DNA of 64,000 nucleotides from Tyto alba (GCF_018691265.1 NW_024881283.1:3569731-3633730); one strand, 5' to 3'; shown: positions 48,410 through 61,740, counted from the first letter of the stretch. The notes: a model not told the origin generated them from the sequence alone. A program made the numbers and translations.

Positions 48410-51400
48410 GTTTGCTTGTTTGCTTGGCATTGAAATGTTCCTCTGAAACATTTCATCTCCAAGAAATAATTTTCAGAAGAAAAATTTTGTATGAAATTTC
48501 CCAGAAAAATTGATGACATTTCAAAGGTCTTGGCAGGGCAGCCAACCACTGCAACCAAAAAGCTATGCTCGGCCTGTCTCACTTCTTCCAGAACTGGATT
48601 GAAAAGCCACTGAGATAACCAAGCATTCAGCCTCCAGCTTCCCCAGGAACTGCATCTGGCTGTGCGGTTACTTGGAGGCTGAGGATGTACTGGATCACCT
48701 GTGGTCAAGCATGTCTCTGCAATCAAAGTTTATAGAGGCTTCTCAGTATGATGGATAGAAGAAACACAGAGACCAGGAATCAACTGCTGAAACTGCCAAT
48801 GATTAAAATGCAATAAAATGTTTGCCTTCTGCTGCTGAGCAAGAAGTGTGGCATGTGTTTTGCTGAGGTAGCAGAAGTGGTTGTGTTCACTGAATGAGCA
48901 GCTAATGAAAAGCATTTCAAGCAGGAAGCAATGCTGATGAAGATTATGAGTCTGCTCAGATCTCAGAGAATCAAATGGCCTGGGCTGGATACTCCTGTTT
49001 TACACCTGATTTTGCATTGATCAAAGAGGATTTACTCTGCTGTACACCAGTGTGGAAAGAGTGGGAGCACCCCTTTGTGCCAGAAGCTGCTGGAGAACAT
49101 TCCCCCTGCCAGGGCTACCTGTCATCAGAACAAATTCTTTCCAAAACCCTGGACAGGGAAGCTCAAGCAGATCACAGCTGAGGGTAAAATTAATCTGGCA
49201 GCAGCCGTTTGTGCTGAAGCCAGTTCCATTGGAGCAGCCACCGAGAGGCGAGAGCTCCAGATCCTGCTAATTCCTCCTGGGCATCAGACCTGTGGGGCTG
49301 CAAATGGTGCTGGATAAGCTAAAGGGGTGGCTGGATCCATGCCCTCTGTATTGGGGTGCCTTTGTGTCCTCTTCCCCTCCTGCTGCTGTTATTAGCCAAT
49401 GTCCACAGGCAGGCACGGGCCCCTGTTGTGCTCAGACATTGCTCATAGGAGCAGGCAGCAGTTCCAGCCCTGGAGAATGCACACAGCAAATGAGTCAAGG
49501 ATGATGCAGGCTTCAGGATGGGACCAGGGGCAGGTGCTGGCAGGGAAGCCTGGGATGGTAACACTCTTTTGGGGGACAGAGAGGCACAGGGTGCTCACAC
49601 TGCTCATCTCTATTCATCCCTGATATCCCTTGTCTTCTCCAGAGGTGGAATTGAGCTACCAGCATGTGACAACATGTGATGTGTGTACGATCACCATTTT
49701 TCAAATTGTGTGATACAAAAAGTGCTGATAAAGCTTGGAAAATCCACAAGGCCATGTTTATGTTGAGGAACAAAGCAGGGAAGTATATTGGAAACGCTTG
49801 CATTTGGTACCTTCATGTGAATCTCTGAAAATCAGGGGAGAGGAAACCAAGGTGTCCCAGCCTCCTAGGAAGAAATAGAGAAGCCTGTTGTGTGGGGGAA
49901 GGGAGTGGGAGGAGAGCTCAGAAATCCCATGACACAGATTAAGACATCCTACCTTGAAGAAAAAGGCAGGGAGAAGTTGTGGCTGAGGCTGTGGCACATA
50001 ATCAGCCTTGGGATGCTTGTGTCTTCCCCACTACCAGCTGGGTGCATGCAGCTCCTCAGGGGCTGTTCTGTGAGCTCAGGCAGGGAGCTGCTCCAGCATT
50101 CAAGGGCTTTTTTGCAGATTTGTTGTCAGGCAGAGCAAGCCTCTAACCTGGGACCACAGTCAGACTGGGCAACCCCTGCATTACTGCCCTTGGACAGCTT
50201 TGGCAGAAGGTGGCATCAGGGAAACAAGAAGTGACTTTGTGGCAGGTACCTTCAAAGCCTGTGTTTTCTTTCAGGACTTGTTTCTGATTACACAGCCAAC
50301 TCATCCCTTAGCTTGAATGTATTTGTCTCCCATTTTAAACATTAATAACATGACAGGGGTTCCCAGGAGCAGTTTATGGCATGTACAAGGCTGGGAGCTC
50401 TGGGAACCAGCATGCTTCCCATCAGCCAGTGAGTCAGCTGGAAAGGCTGGAAGAAAGGTGTTGCTGGAGGTTGTGGACCAGGTCCATTCTGGGGCAGAGC
50501 AGGTGATGGAGACACAACTCATGACAACAAATAAACTCATTTTGTCTTAGGGAACCCTTTGGAAGTTAGTGGCAAGCTTGTCCTTTGAATGCCGTCATGT
50601 GCAGGTGTTTCCCTGTCAGGCTCAGGGTGCAAAAGCAAGGTGGCCTCTGAGTGAGGGAAGTGGAGGGAGGTGGTGGCAGAGTGGGTGCTGGTTCCCTATG
50701 ATCGTTTTCCCCAGAATGATTCAGAATCCAGCAGCATATCTGAGAGAAGCATTTGTCTAGGGCCTAACCATTATCATTACTGATATTTTGTTTATTCTTG
50801 GTGTTAGTAAAACCTGCTGTCTCTCTCTTGGTGGAAGAGCATGGGTTGGTTGCTACTCAAACATGGAACCACAAAACAATGTTGTCACTGAAATCACCTC
50901 CTGCCTTGCTGGATGCATGTGAAACATCCTCCATATGCAGTCAATGACATATGGTAGCTTCACTGTCACCTCATTAGAAATTTCCTGCAGGGTCAGGTAA
51001 AGGAAGAGGACACCAACTTACTGAGTTTGAGCTGTTCTCTGTCCTCACAGCACTGCATGGCTGTCCTGCTCCAAAAACCATTCACAGAAGTTGGGTTGGG
51101 GTAGCCAAATGCTAGCAGGGTGCATTGTGCATGCCTGTCCCATCCTCCTTGGAGGGGCAGGGCTGTAATCCTTACAGTACTCTCCAGACTCTTCCACACA
51201 ATGGCTGCAAGTCTCTTCTAGGCAGCATATTACTAAATCATATGTGTGTACAAACTTGTTTGGATAGACATTCCCTGCTTCATCTCTTCCAGCTCCCTTC
51301 AGGGCAGGAGATATAACTCATCCTTGACAGCTGGTTCACATTGCAAACCCTAGTGTGCTGTTCAGCTTGCTGAAGGTGGGCAAAGTGCCTTCTCAGGCTA

Positions 51401-53004
51401 AAAGCTGGCAAGGATCCATGCATTTTAAAATCTCAGCTTAGCCAAAGCCCCAGAAGGATTCCTGGTAAAACAAGAGCAGGCATGTCTGCTCAGCCTGACT
51501 CTAAGAGATACTAACATCAAGAGCCGGGTAGCAAAGCACATCTAATGGATGGAGCAACACATTCCTAGGGTTACTCATATTCAGATCTTTCAAGACTTAG
51601 AAACACAGTTCAAAACAACAGTCCCATCACAGTTTTGATTTCTTTAGCAGCCAGTGCCGCATTGCACTGATGTTGTGTTTTGGCTAGTACCAGGCAGTCA
51701 GCTAAAAGGCATGTGTGCTTTCTCATTTGTGCTTACACGCTAAGAAGGTCACCACTAAGAATATTGCTCCCCCATGAGCCACCTCATACACTACCAGGTG
51801 TGCCAGGGCCCAGGCCTGGAGAGCTGTAGCACTGCTCATGCCAGATTCCACAGCTTGGCTGGGATCTGCTGCGGTATGGTTGCACCCAGAATCCCATTAA
51901 GCTTCAGTGCCTGACTTCCTCTGCCTGCTTAATGGAAATGGTTATAGTTATCAGCCTGGATGCACCTGCATGTTCTAAAACCAATATGCTGGGTGGTTTT
52001 GTTAAACAGGTTAAACCAACCTGTGCTGCAGAGCACACGCTGGGGAAATTCAACCCACCTGACTCTAACTGTGGAAACGCCAGGCAGCTGGTCTGCGATG
52101 GCTGCCTCGCATCCCTCTGCAGTCACGGGAGAGAGACAGAAACTCCTGAGGACAGCACCTTGCTCATGTTAATTGCCAGCTTATCCCAGATAATTTTTGG
52201 TGCAATCCTGGTGAGGCAGATGGGTACAGAAAATCCATCGGCAAGACTCTGCTACTGCACAACCTGTCTGAGAACCTTCTTCTGGTTAGCAGCTTAAACA
52301 TGACCTTAACTCTTCCCTCCCAGACTCCATAATGTTCCCCATACAACTGCAGTCCCTTGCAGCCTTCATTTTACCAGGTTAACAGGCCAAGCCCATGTAG
52401 CATCTGCTCTCAGGAAAAGGTTTATTTTCCCATCACCACAATTGCAGTCCTGCCATGCCCCAGTTCTCTTAAGAGCTTGTGTTTCACTGAGCAGATCTGG
52501 TCTTGCTGATGACTTGTACAATGTCTTTCATAATTCTTTCTCTTCACTGGAGATATCTTTGCTGACACATTGGGATCACATTAGCTGTGTCATACTGATG
52601 GGTGCAGGGTTTCTGAAAGACCTCATATCCCAGGCATTTCCAGCTTATGAGGACTTGCATAATGTTTTTGCCACCACTTGACTTTGCCTTAGTGCAGCTG
52701 AGCATCACCCAGCTTTGCATGTGTGAGGGACAGACACATGTAAGAAAGGGGAATGATACCTTGACTACGATGTTGTGCAGTGTTTTGACATGTGTGCCTC
52801 CATATGGGTGCTGCCAAAAGCAGGGGCAAGTTGTTGGAGCCTCAGTCACTGACCTGAGTCTGTTATGCTCAGTGATACTTAGGTAGAAGGACAGGATGAA
52901 GTAAGTTAGCTTCCCCATTTTACCTAGAATGGTGAAGTTCAGGCCAAGATGAAGTCATACAAATTCTCCCCTAGGAGAAAGCTCTCAATTAGCACATTCC
53001 ATAA
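48410..53004. other. Non-coding stretch
   Basis: No gene or repeat recognised. A good pyrimidine tract ending in CAG at about 50262-50275 has no matching donor with an open frame. The frame at 51932-52297 (+, 121 codons) is not recognisable as a protein. Confidence 0.55.
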
Positions 53005-53160
53005 GCCATTTGGGTTCAGAGGGGTGCCTGGAGGTCTCTGGTCCAACCTCCTGCTCCAAGCAGAGCTCACTTCAAATTGTTTAGGTCTCTCAGTTGCTCA
53101 GGGCCTTGTCCAGCTAAGTTTTGAAAATCTCCAAGAAAGGAAACTCAGTTATCTTTCTGA
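53005..53160 (-). mobile_element. CR1 LINE 3'-end remnant
   Basis: The plus strand carries TTTGGGTTCAGAGGGGTGCC, TGGAGGTCTCTGGTCCAACC, TCCTGCTCCAAGCAGAGCTC, then TTGCTCAGGGCCTTGTCCAG and TTTTGAAAATCTCCAAGAAA, the reverse complement of the CR1 3' region. This is the best preserved copy in the window near its 3' end. It fades out after about 53160, although weak similarity may continue for another 40-60 bp. Confidence 0.85.
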
Positions 53161-56100
53161 GGAACATCACAGAAGAGGGCAAAGAAAAGTGTTTGAGAAG
53201 CCTCTTGGAAAAGACAGGCCTCGAGTTCCCTGTGAGGGGAAGAACTAGAACAATTTACTTAAACTTCCGTATTTCTGGGCAGATTAGCATCAGCATAATT
53301 TATAAATTATAGGCAATTTCTAAATATCATGCTTAATGTTTAATGTCTAACCTGGACTGTGTGTTGTGAGGACTCATGCATGGAAAACTGCAAGCTACCA
53401 ACTGGAGATGGTGCATGCACAGTGAATGTTCTCAAAGTATAAGGTCTGTGGAGTTTAATGCCATCTTGAAAATGGCTCAGGATTTAAGGAAATACTTCCC
53501 TGAACCCAACAGGCAATTCAGCAGAGTTATTCCTAATGCTCAGAAGAAGCTCAACAATTTGAGTTCCTCTCTGTGCCCATTAGCAAACTCTCAATTAATT
53601 TATTTGGTCTTCTACCATAAAACACTTCGCAGCTGGCTGGACTAAGGACCATATCACACTGCTCTTGAGCATGCAAATAGACAAGTCTCTCCTTCATCTT
53701 CTCTTGTTCCCACATTGGTGGAACCAAGAAATTTCCTTGCCACCTATGTCAGGGAAGGACAGAGATTTCCTGGGTATGAAGCAGAGAATTAGGAGAGGAC
53801 AACATCTTCTAACTACTATGAACAAGTTGAACTAGCTCTTGTGGAGCCTCCTCAGCCTCTGACAGGGCTTCGGCAGGTCACCATTCATGAGATCAACTTG
53901 CAGCATGTTAGGGCAGGAGAGAAAGATGGCTGGGGCTCCTTGGAAAGATAGGGCTGGGTTGGCACTGGCTCCTTTGGTGTTTGAGGTTGCTCTGTGCATG
54001 CCTGGAGCTGGTGGTATGGGCTCTCAGAAGACAGATTTAGAAGTGAGATAGGTTAGGAAGGGTGGAGGCATGGGCTGCAACAGCCCCAGGCAGCTGGTTG
54101 TGTGGATAGCCATGGACTGGCACTGGCTTGGGCACATTTCTATCCCTCAGGCTGCCACAGGGCTGTAAGTAAAACTAGTATTTTCAGGCTCTCATCAAAC
54201 TACTTGTGTTTGACTTGGGAAAAGCTTGGTGCTCTAATGGCTTTGGGCTGACCCTTCTCAGTCTCATGACCTGCTGAAAGTGTGTGGGCAACTGGGGAAG
54301 GAGAAGCGGCAAAACAGTCCGTGCTCCACTGCTGCTGGTTGGAGAGTTGTGAGAGGCAGGTGGCTTGCCCCAGCCCAGGACAGCGAGCTGGGCAACCTGG
54401 GGTCAGCCTGGGTCAGCCTTCTGGGGTGGAGATTGGCAGATGTGGGCAGAGGCACTTGGTGAAGGAAGGGCATTTTTCTTCAGCACATTTGCCTTTCAGT
54501 CACCATTGATAATCTTTTCTGCCCAAAAGAAATGTCCAGCACTGAAAAAACATTGTCCTTTTGCTCCATCAGATTAGTCTCTGAAACAATAGGCTGGTTG
54601 GTAAGAGCTGGCTGCCCTGGGGATGCTGAGAGTGCCCACCTGCATCAGTGCTGGGGAACAGCCCGGCTTGTCCCTGGGGATGCCCTGTTCACAGTAGGCT
54701 GGAAGAGACTGTTCTCTCCTCTTACTATGGGGGTGGTGAAGCATCCCTTTGGAGGACAGTGCTGTTAGCCATCTGCATGGTGTGACAGCAGTTTTAGGAA
54801 CCCTCACTGCTCTGCTTGTGGAAGGCAGGACAGCAGGAGGAGGGCAGCAGGACCTTCAGCCACATATTTGACTCCTTCCTTTCATCTCCTAGTAGGAGGG
54901 CTAGGCAGGGCTCTCCAGATTCCCCATCACAGCAGCCAGAAGGGAAGGAGGATCAGGAGGTGATGCAGGGATGGAAGCCATAGTCTGTGTGGTCCAGGCC
55001 AGCAAGGAAAGGTGCAGCAAGGACCATGCTCTGAGCAACCAGCTCCTGGGAAGCAGACAGGCTACGTGTGCTTCCTACAGGCAGGATTGTGCACTTGTGG
55101 TTTTAATGGAAAAAAATCAATGGAAACAATAGCCCTTCAACACAGCCAGCAGTGCTAATGGGAAATAAATCTGGTAGCAAATGTCACTGGGCAGAAGGAG
55201 TTGTCTGGAAGACATTTCTATAGGGCACAGCAATTGCTAGGCTTGTTTGTGTTTTCCAATCTGACCTGGTTTCTGTAACTGTATGTGGACCAGATGCAAA
55301 CACTCTTAGGAAAATCTGGAAGACAAGAGAGTAAGATACTTTTTATCTTAACTAAAAATATGATCCAAAACTTGTCATTATGCTTCTGTCTTGAAAACCT
55401 GATCTGCAAAACATTTGGTTCCTATGAAGGGTTGAAACAAAATATGCATTCAAATTAATTTTCAGGTGCAAAAATATGTCTGATGGTGTGTGAGGATAAG
55501 TAGCAAAGATATCAGCACATGTCATAACAATCAGAAAGGTTTGTCACGCCCTGGAGAGAACAGGACATATACCAATGACCTCACTGTTCACTTAGGAAGC
55601 CCTCGCCTTGGGAGTCGTGTAACACTGAGAACAACTTTTTCAGGTCCAGCTAAGAGTTGAAATTTGTTGCAGTTTCATGTGGGATGAGTTTGTGATGAAC
55701 CTTGCTTACAGGTCAGAGGCATTCCCAGAGCCAAAGAGGGGCTGGATTGGCAGATTTTTGACATTTTCAGCTGTAGCCAAGATGGAAGAGCTGCTGGTTA
55801 CAGCTCTGGGCCTGCATGCTGGAAACACATCCCTGTGCACCCTCCTTTTTTGTCTACAACTACAGCCCAAAGTGGCAATATTCAAAAGAAACAAAGTGCA
55901 AGGAACATGAATCACGGCCTTCCCCTGAAATAAAATGGTATTCACTGCTGCCAAAGTAGTTGTTACTGCCAAACCTTAATCAACCACTTTCTAAGTGGGC
56001 AGCAGAAGCCCAAAGCTCATTGACAAACATGTTGGTTACACTCACTTTTTAACCAGTTCCTCGTGATGTCCCATTTGAAGAGGCTCATTTCATGCTTGCA

Positions 56101-56980
56101 GGATTCTCCCATTTTTACTCATCTTTCCCATTTTATCTTCAGTGCTAATTTCAAAACTCCTGGCACCATTTCCTTGGTCCCTGGAGAAATCAATTAGCTT
56201 TTTAACCCATTGCTCTGTGCAGATCCCAGCTGGTTCTCCTTTTGTCACACGCATTTGACACTGAACTCTTTGGTTGCATTGTGATTTTAAGCTCCTCTCC
56301 CAGTTACCTATCAGGATGTACCTAAGCCTTGCCAACAAAAAGCAGAGATCAGTTTTTATATCAGTCCCAATGCTGCTGCTTAGATATATGTTTAGTCTGC
56401 TGCATCTCATTAATTCTGCTAAAAAAAAACCCAAATTCAGGACAGAGCTATAATCCCAGAGTCCCAGCCCTGTCTCAGGTACAGGCAACCCAACCTAATT
56501 CAGTGTGTTTTCTTGCAGAACTGCTTTTCTCAGACAGAATTTAATACAATCACAATTTTTACAAAGTCTACCAGACTCAGCTGTTGTTCTAGCCAGTGGT
56601 CTCACCAGTCCTGAATCTCTTGGCGATTTTCTCTACTTATAGGGATGCTCATGCCATTGCTATTCCCTAGGCTGGTGATTTTATGTTTCTCATTTGCCAT
56701 ATTTCTCTGACAGCTGTGGACCAGTTATTTCCGTGGCACCAAGGAATTCCTCCTATGCATCTATATGGTTTTCATGGTTTCAGCTCAAGGTTACACAACT
56801 TATGGCAGGGTCAGAGGTTTGCTTTACTGGCTTGCTCTTGGAGTGGTGATGGACCTTCTTTGTGCTGGTGCTGCTTTTTGAGAGAAGTAACACATTCATT
56901 TTTTTTTGATAGAGTCCTGGGGACCAGATGAAACCTTGTCTCCGAAAACACAGAAATTTTCCAAATACTTGAAAACAGTG
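53161..56980. other. Non-coding stretch
   Basis: No gene recognised. AT-rich patches lie at 53250-53340 and 55320-55480. A strong acceptor-like tract (GTTTTCTTGCAG) ends at about 56517-56519 but lacks a donor. At 54398-54419 GGGTCAGCCT is repeated twice. Confidence 0.5.
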
Positions 56981-57080
56981 ACTCAGAGTCACAGCAGTGG
57001 TCGTTGGGAGAGAGCTCTGGAGATCTCTAGGCCAGCCTCTTTCTCAAACTGGACCAGCACTAGGCCATGTTTCCCAAACG
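56981..57080 (-). mobile_element. Short CR1 LINE 3'-end remnant
   Basis: The plus strand shows GAGTCACAGCAGTGG near the presumed tail, then GTTGGGAGAGAGCTCTGGAG, ATCTCTAGGCCAGCCTC and CTCAAACTGGACCAGCACTAG. This follows the order of the CR1 3' end in reverse complement but is more decayed than the other copies and only about 100 bp long. Confidence 0.65.
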
Positions 57081-60000
57081 TCACTGTTGATAACTAATGC
57101 TCTGCTCTTCTCGTTCCCTGTTGTTTACCTGTTTACTATTGCTTTCTCATCATTTCCATGTGGGCCAGCAGGGCCACTGCCACAGAGACCTGCTGGATGA
57201 TTGCTCAAGGCTGGGAAATGTTTGAAGTCTCAGGACCCTTCCCATGCCTCCACCCAACTGGGCAGGGAGAAGGGGAATGGGTGGAGAGGAGAGGGGGTGC
57301 AGTTGCTCAGGTGGGGCAGGGTGGACTCAATAACTTTCTAGCTCCAGGGTCCAAGCTCTTGGCTGACTGATCACCAGCAATGAAATGTGGCTTGCTATCA
57401 CCTACAGTAAAGTCTGAGAAGTGAATAACTCTTGTCTTGTTCTCTTTTATAACCTATTTTCAGCTTAGTCTCTGGAGAACAGGTCTAGTAAATGGTATCT
57501 GTAAACCACCCATTTGAGACCAAAGCTGATCTTTGTGTCACTGACATAGAGCAAAATCTTACAAAGCTTATAAAACTGTTTTGAAGCCAATATGCTGTCA
57601 TTCCTGCACACTTTCAGCCTTCAACTATCACAACTTCTCCCCTTCCCAGGGGCATGAGGCAGGCAGTCTTCATCACCCTGTGCTGATCATTATCTTAGAA
57701 GCAGCAGCTGTTGGGAGGCAATTGTCTCTTTCAGTATAATTAAGAACTGCTGCAAAAAAATTAGGAGAAACTAAAAGACAAAGTTCCCCTATTCCACACA
57801 CCTTTCAGAAACAGAAAGAAATTCTTGCCCCAGGAATAAGGAAACCCAGTGATGTTGGTGGCCCAGCTTAAAAATACAACTGAAGACTGTATCACCATGT
57901 GGAATGGGTTCAGCTGCAAGGGCTAACCTCTGCCACCAGTGCAAGCATGATCATGTTGGTGGCAGTGAAGTTGGCACAGCTGTCACGGTTCCCTCCCCCA
58001 GCTCACAAAGACTGAGCATAAAAAGCCACTTCTAAGCCTCACCCCTTCTGAAAGCACCTGCTTTACTTGGAAATCCATTAACCCATATGTCCTGAATCCC
58101 TCCTTAGTGTTGCATGGGGAAATCTCAGCATCTCTGAGATAAGAACAAACCAGGTGCTCAGGGCTGAGGGTGACTCACTCCTTCAGATGAGTGCACTCCT
58201 TTCTGCTCAGTGTCCCCAAGGAAGGATCAGGTCCCCACTGTACTTGTCAACAGATGCTCTCCAGGAAGGTCAGCTCTCTGGAGGGGACTCCGTACCTTTC
58301 CTGGACCCTCTGGCTTTGGCCATCTGTAGATCCACTGGGCCTTTCCATCTCCCATTTCCAGCTTCTCCAGGGTACTTTCAAGAGAATCGAGCATTACTGT
58401 GCTGTGTCAGCAGTGGGAGTGATCTATTTCATCTGAGGGCATGGACCATCTGGGTTTGCCAGGAACAGCCTTCGCTCTGTTTAGAGTCATACAAAGCCTC
58501 ACGCTTCTCACAAACTGTAGCTTCACTGACCAGGCATTTTCAGAGGGCATGTCTCCTTGGAGGCCTCTTCCTAAAGGTGCATCAGACCCCATCTCTCAAT
58601 TTCTCATGGGATCCACATCCCTCAGGAACCTCTTTTTTTATAAATCACATGGAATGGCAGCCTCCCTGGAGGCAGGCATGCAGGGTCTCCATGCACACTT
58701 GAGAAGTCTTCACCCAGCCCACTGGTGGAAGGAGAAAGGTACCAAGCTGTGCTGGCAGTGTCTCAGGTGGGTTGTCTGTGGAAACCTGGTGGTGAATCTC
58801 CAACCATGAGACATACTGGGACTGTCACATAGGTAATGATCAACTAGTATGGAACTTATAGGTGCCTGTGAAGCCATAGTGGTTTGGGGTGCCATCAGGG
58901 TGTCATCTGATGATGTTTTCACTGGTGGCAAAGTTGGTTTAAGGATTTTCCATCCCGTGGCTACTTGTTCCTGCTGTAGCTTGGTGTTCTTTCTGCTGTG
59001 CAGGGTCCCTTCTGACCAGATCACTGGTACCAGCCAGGTGTATAAAAATACTCCCTCCCAAATATTTTTTATGTCACCATGTAAGACATCCAACTGCCAC
59101 ACAGCTCCCCAGAAAGCTATATTGACACAACCGAAGGGGTGGGAGCAGGAATTTCTCAAACTGGCTTTGCCACTAAAAAAAATGTTAGTGGCACCACACC
59201 CTCCAGCTGCCTGGGAAAAGAGTAGTCGGGAAGGTGGCAACTCAGTCAGCTGCCTGGCAGGAAGGTGAGCCTGGTGTGAGAAATCAGCATATCACAAAGG
59301 CTTTGTGTATTCCAGCACCCGACAAGTTTCAACAACATGTCATTTGCATTCTTACAAACAAGAGATTAGAGCCAAATTGTAAATACCATAAATTTCTTAA
59401 ATTGATTAGTTAGAAGGAAGGAAAGGGAGGGGATGAGGGAGTTTGAACTGCTTTGGGGATACCTGCACACTCAGGGCTGTCTGATGGCCCTGACTTGTGC
59501 CTGGAGCTACAAGGACCAGATGAGGACCTATACTAGGGCGGGCATTAAGTGGAATGTGCCTATCTCACAAAAGGGTTGTCCCTGATAAATAAACATTTTT
59601 GTCATTTATTTATTCAGAAATATTCTACTGAAGTGCTCTGGAGTGGGGTTTGGTTGCATAAACCCACATTGCTGTATGCAAAATACACATTTGTGTAAAA
59701 TCCAAGTTTTGCCGAGTTTTGCCAAATACATTTGTTTTCCTCGAGGAAAATGCAGATCAGCATGACCTACCTGGGTTGCAGGGAATGTAGTGCAGATGTT
59801 GGGTGCCTCATGATCTAGTTCAATGCCTTTCTCCTAAGGAAAGTTACACATCTGACAATCCTTCCCAGCCATAACATTCCCAGGTTGCACAGCAGTGGCA
59901 TGTTTTCCTTCCGGAGACTGGAGCTATAAACCGGAGCTGGGTCTACCAGATCAACCCTTACAGATGTTTTTGGAACTCTATTTTTTCTTCCAGTTAATTT

Positions 60001-60780
60001 ATAAGGTACTGAACCAGTTTGTCCCCTCCTCTAAACTAAAGGGACTAGGGTAAGCAGTGAATGTTTGATGCTGGCAGTGGGACATACAACACGGCATAAG
60101 CTGTCTTTCAACTGACAGTGTTTCATGCTGCTAAAACCCATCACTAGATTACACCTAACTTCTTTTCACTGTGATATTTAAGGAATTAAAAAGCTTCACT
60201 ACCACCTCTTGTTCCTACCCATTTATCTTGCTTTGGTAACCCTAGGCATAACCAGTATCTGAAGTCCCAAAACTTGGGAAGCTGGAGGTATCCAGAAATT
60301 TTGCCTACAGTCCTAGTGCCTTTCATGAAAGGTTTTTGTGGTCCCATTCAGCATAAACTCTATGGTCCATGTTCACATGTCCCTAAAGGGTTTGGGCATT
60401 GGCCATGCTCATCTCTGATACTACTGTGTGCTGGGAAAAGCAAGAGTTTTATTCACAGCTTTGTAGCCAAGGACACAGCTGACAGCATAAACACAGAAAA
60501 CATGATTTTGGATAACACCTAACTTCATGGATCTTCATAGCTCCTCTTGTAGGATGGACAAATCCTTTCAGGTGGTTCTGGTCTAGGAAAAAGCTGAGAC
60601 AACTGGCTTAGAGCTGGCACCTGCTCTTAGAGGCTAAGATCAGGTGAGATGGGTGCTGGTTCCCTTGCTTGTAGCCCTGCCACTGAGGCTGTGTAGGGAA
60701 TAGAAATGATACAGAGGTCAGAGTCGTCAGAATTGGTGTTCAAGGTCTTTTTCTGATATGCCCTCACATGGCACAGTTTG
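57081..60780. other. Non-coding stretch
   Basis: No gene recognised. The 182-codon frame 58154-58702 (+) and the 176-codon frame 58710-59240 (-) lack domains and low-complexity bias, and I treat them as chance. TATAAAAATA lies at 59041-59050. The parts at 59330-59420 and 59560-59740 are AT-rich with AAATTGATTAGTTAG and TTGCATAAAC motifs and could be conserved non-coding elements, but that cannot be judged from one genome. Confidence 0.5.
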
Positions 60781-61030
60781 CCAGTTTTGGCAGGACCGCC
60801 ACCTGCCATGCAGGCAGCATCCAGTCCCCTGCACACCCCCCCTGAGCTGCAGCAGCTATCTGTGAGCAGCTCTGCTCCGGAGTCGGGGAGCAGCTCTGGG
60901 GAGCTATGGTGCCTGGCAAAGGAGGACACAACAAACCTGCTGCAAACCGCACACAAGGGTCCCTCACCCAAACTTCAGCCCAGGGCCCCACAGGGCCAGC
61001 ACTACCCCGCTCAGGTCCCGGGGCTAGCAT
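60781..61030. other. GC-rich, relatively CpG-rich segment
   Basis: This part is noticeably richer in G+C and CpG than its surroundings (for example around 60796, 60886-60896, 60947 and 61007-61020). It overlaps the 208-codon minus-strand frame 60764-61390, the longest in the window. High GC lowers stop-codon frequency, which is enough to explain the long frame. CATAAAAG at about 61047 is a weak TATA-like motif downstream on the plus strand. Confidence 0.4.
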
Positions 61031-61500
61031 AAGTGTGTGACATGCCATAAAAGATGCTCCATCTCTGTCTGGGGTGAGGGGATGCTCTGATGTACTTCTG
61101 AAGGGTATCACAGATGTCCTCGAACAATTATCAGCTTTCATTAACCTGCACCAGAATAAAAGGGTGTTCCCAAGCAGCTCTGCTGATGCTGCCTTTATGA
61201 CAGAAGGAAAGGCATAACCTGATGGTGGAGGACTGGTCACACTGGTAAGAGTGTGCTGCAGGACTCGTCCTGCCCACTCAAAATGGGTTGAATACACCAG
61301 AGAGGCCCGGCAGACTGAGGAGGTCCCAGGAATCAATCTAATATGTAATAAATTAGCAAAGTTCAGCAATGGAAAGTGGGAATCAAACACTCCGAAACCA
61401 AAAGCGAGGCACAGTCTTTAATAGTAAAAGTAATTAGACCTTGGAAGACACTCACAAAGACTGTGATGGACTCTTAACAGAGCTGTTAAAGCGAGAGTGC

Positions 61501-61740
61501 ATGTTTAGCTGGGACATCGGAGAGGTAAGGTGGAAAGATAATTATAAGGAATGCCGTGCTGTCTGGCTTCTACAGGAAGGTCGGATGCAAAGCGTGTGTG
61601 GGATGGCAGCCCCAGTGCTAGCAGCGTACGCAACCTTCGCCGTGCCCCCTTGTGCCGCCGTGCTGCAGCACAGTTTGCACCCGCCGTTTGCAGGGTGCTC
61701 TGCACCCCACGCACTGCCGCACAGTAACGCTGCCCCAGGG
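61501..61740. other. Small CpG-dense segment (candidate mini CpG island)
   Basis: I count fifteen CpG dinucleotides in these 240 bp, eleven of them between 61621 and 61740, whereas most neighbouring 60-bp lines have none or one. With roughly 58% G+C this is an observed/expected ratio near 0.7. It lies in a plus-strand frame (61441-61875, 144 codons, no ATG at its start) that has a GAG|GTAAGG donor-like site at 61534. No promoter motif or known protein is evident. It could be an unmethylated regulatory element, or part of an exon of an unrecognised gene. Confidence 0.35.

Noticed and set aside
57310..57356. GGTGGACTCAATAACTTTCTAGCTCCAGGGTCC as a possible plus-strand CR1 3' end
   Set aside because: Under 40 bp of loose similarity with no upstream CR1 blocks. 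Needs a profile search to decide.
58154..58702. 182-codon plus-strand open frame
   Set aside because: No domain, no splice or promoter context, overlapping frames in other phases. Length is compatible with chance in 64 kb.
58710..59240. 176-codon minus-strand open frame
   Set aside because: Nothing recognisable in the translation, and it overlaps a 139-codon plus-strand frame in the same DNA.
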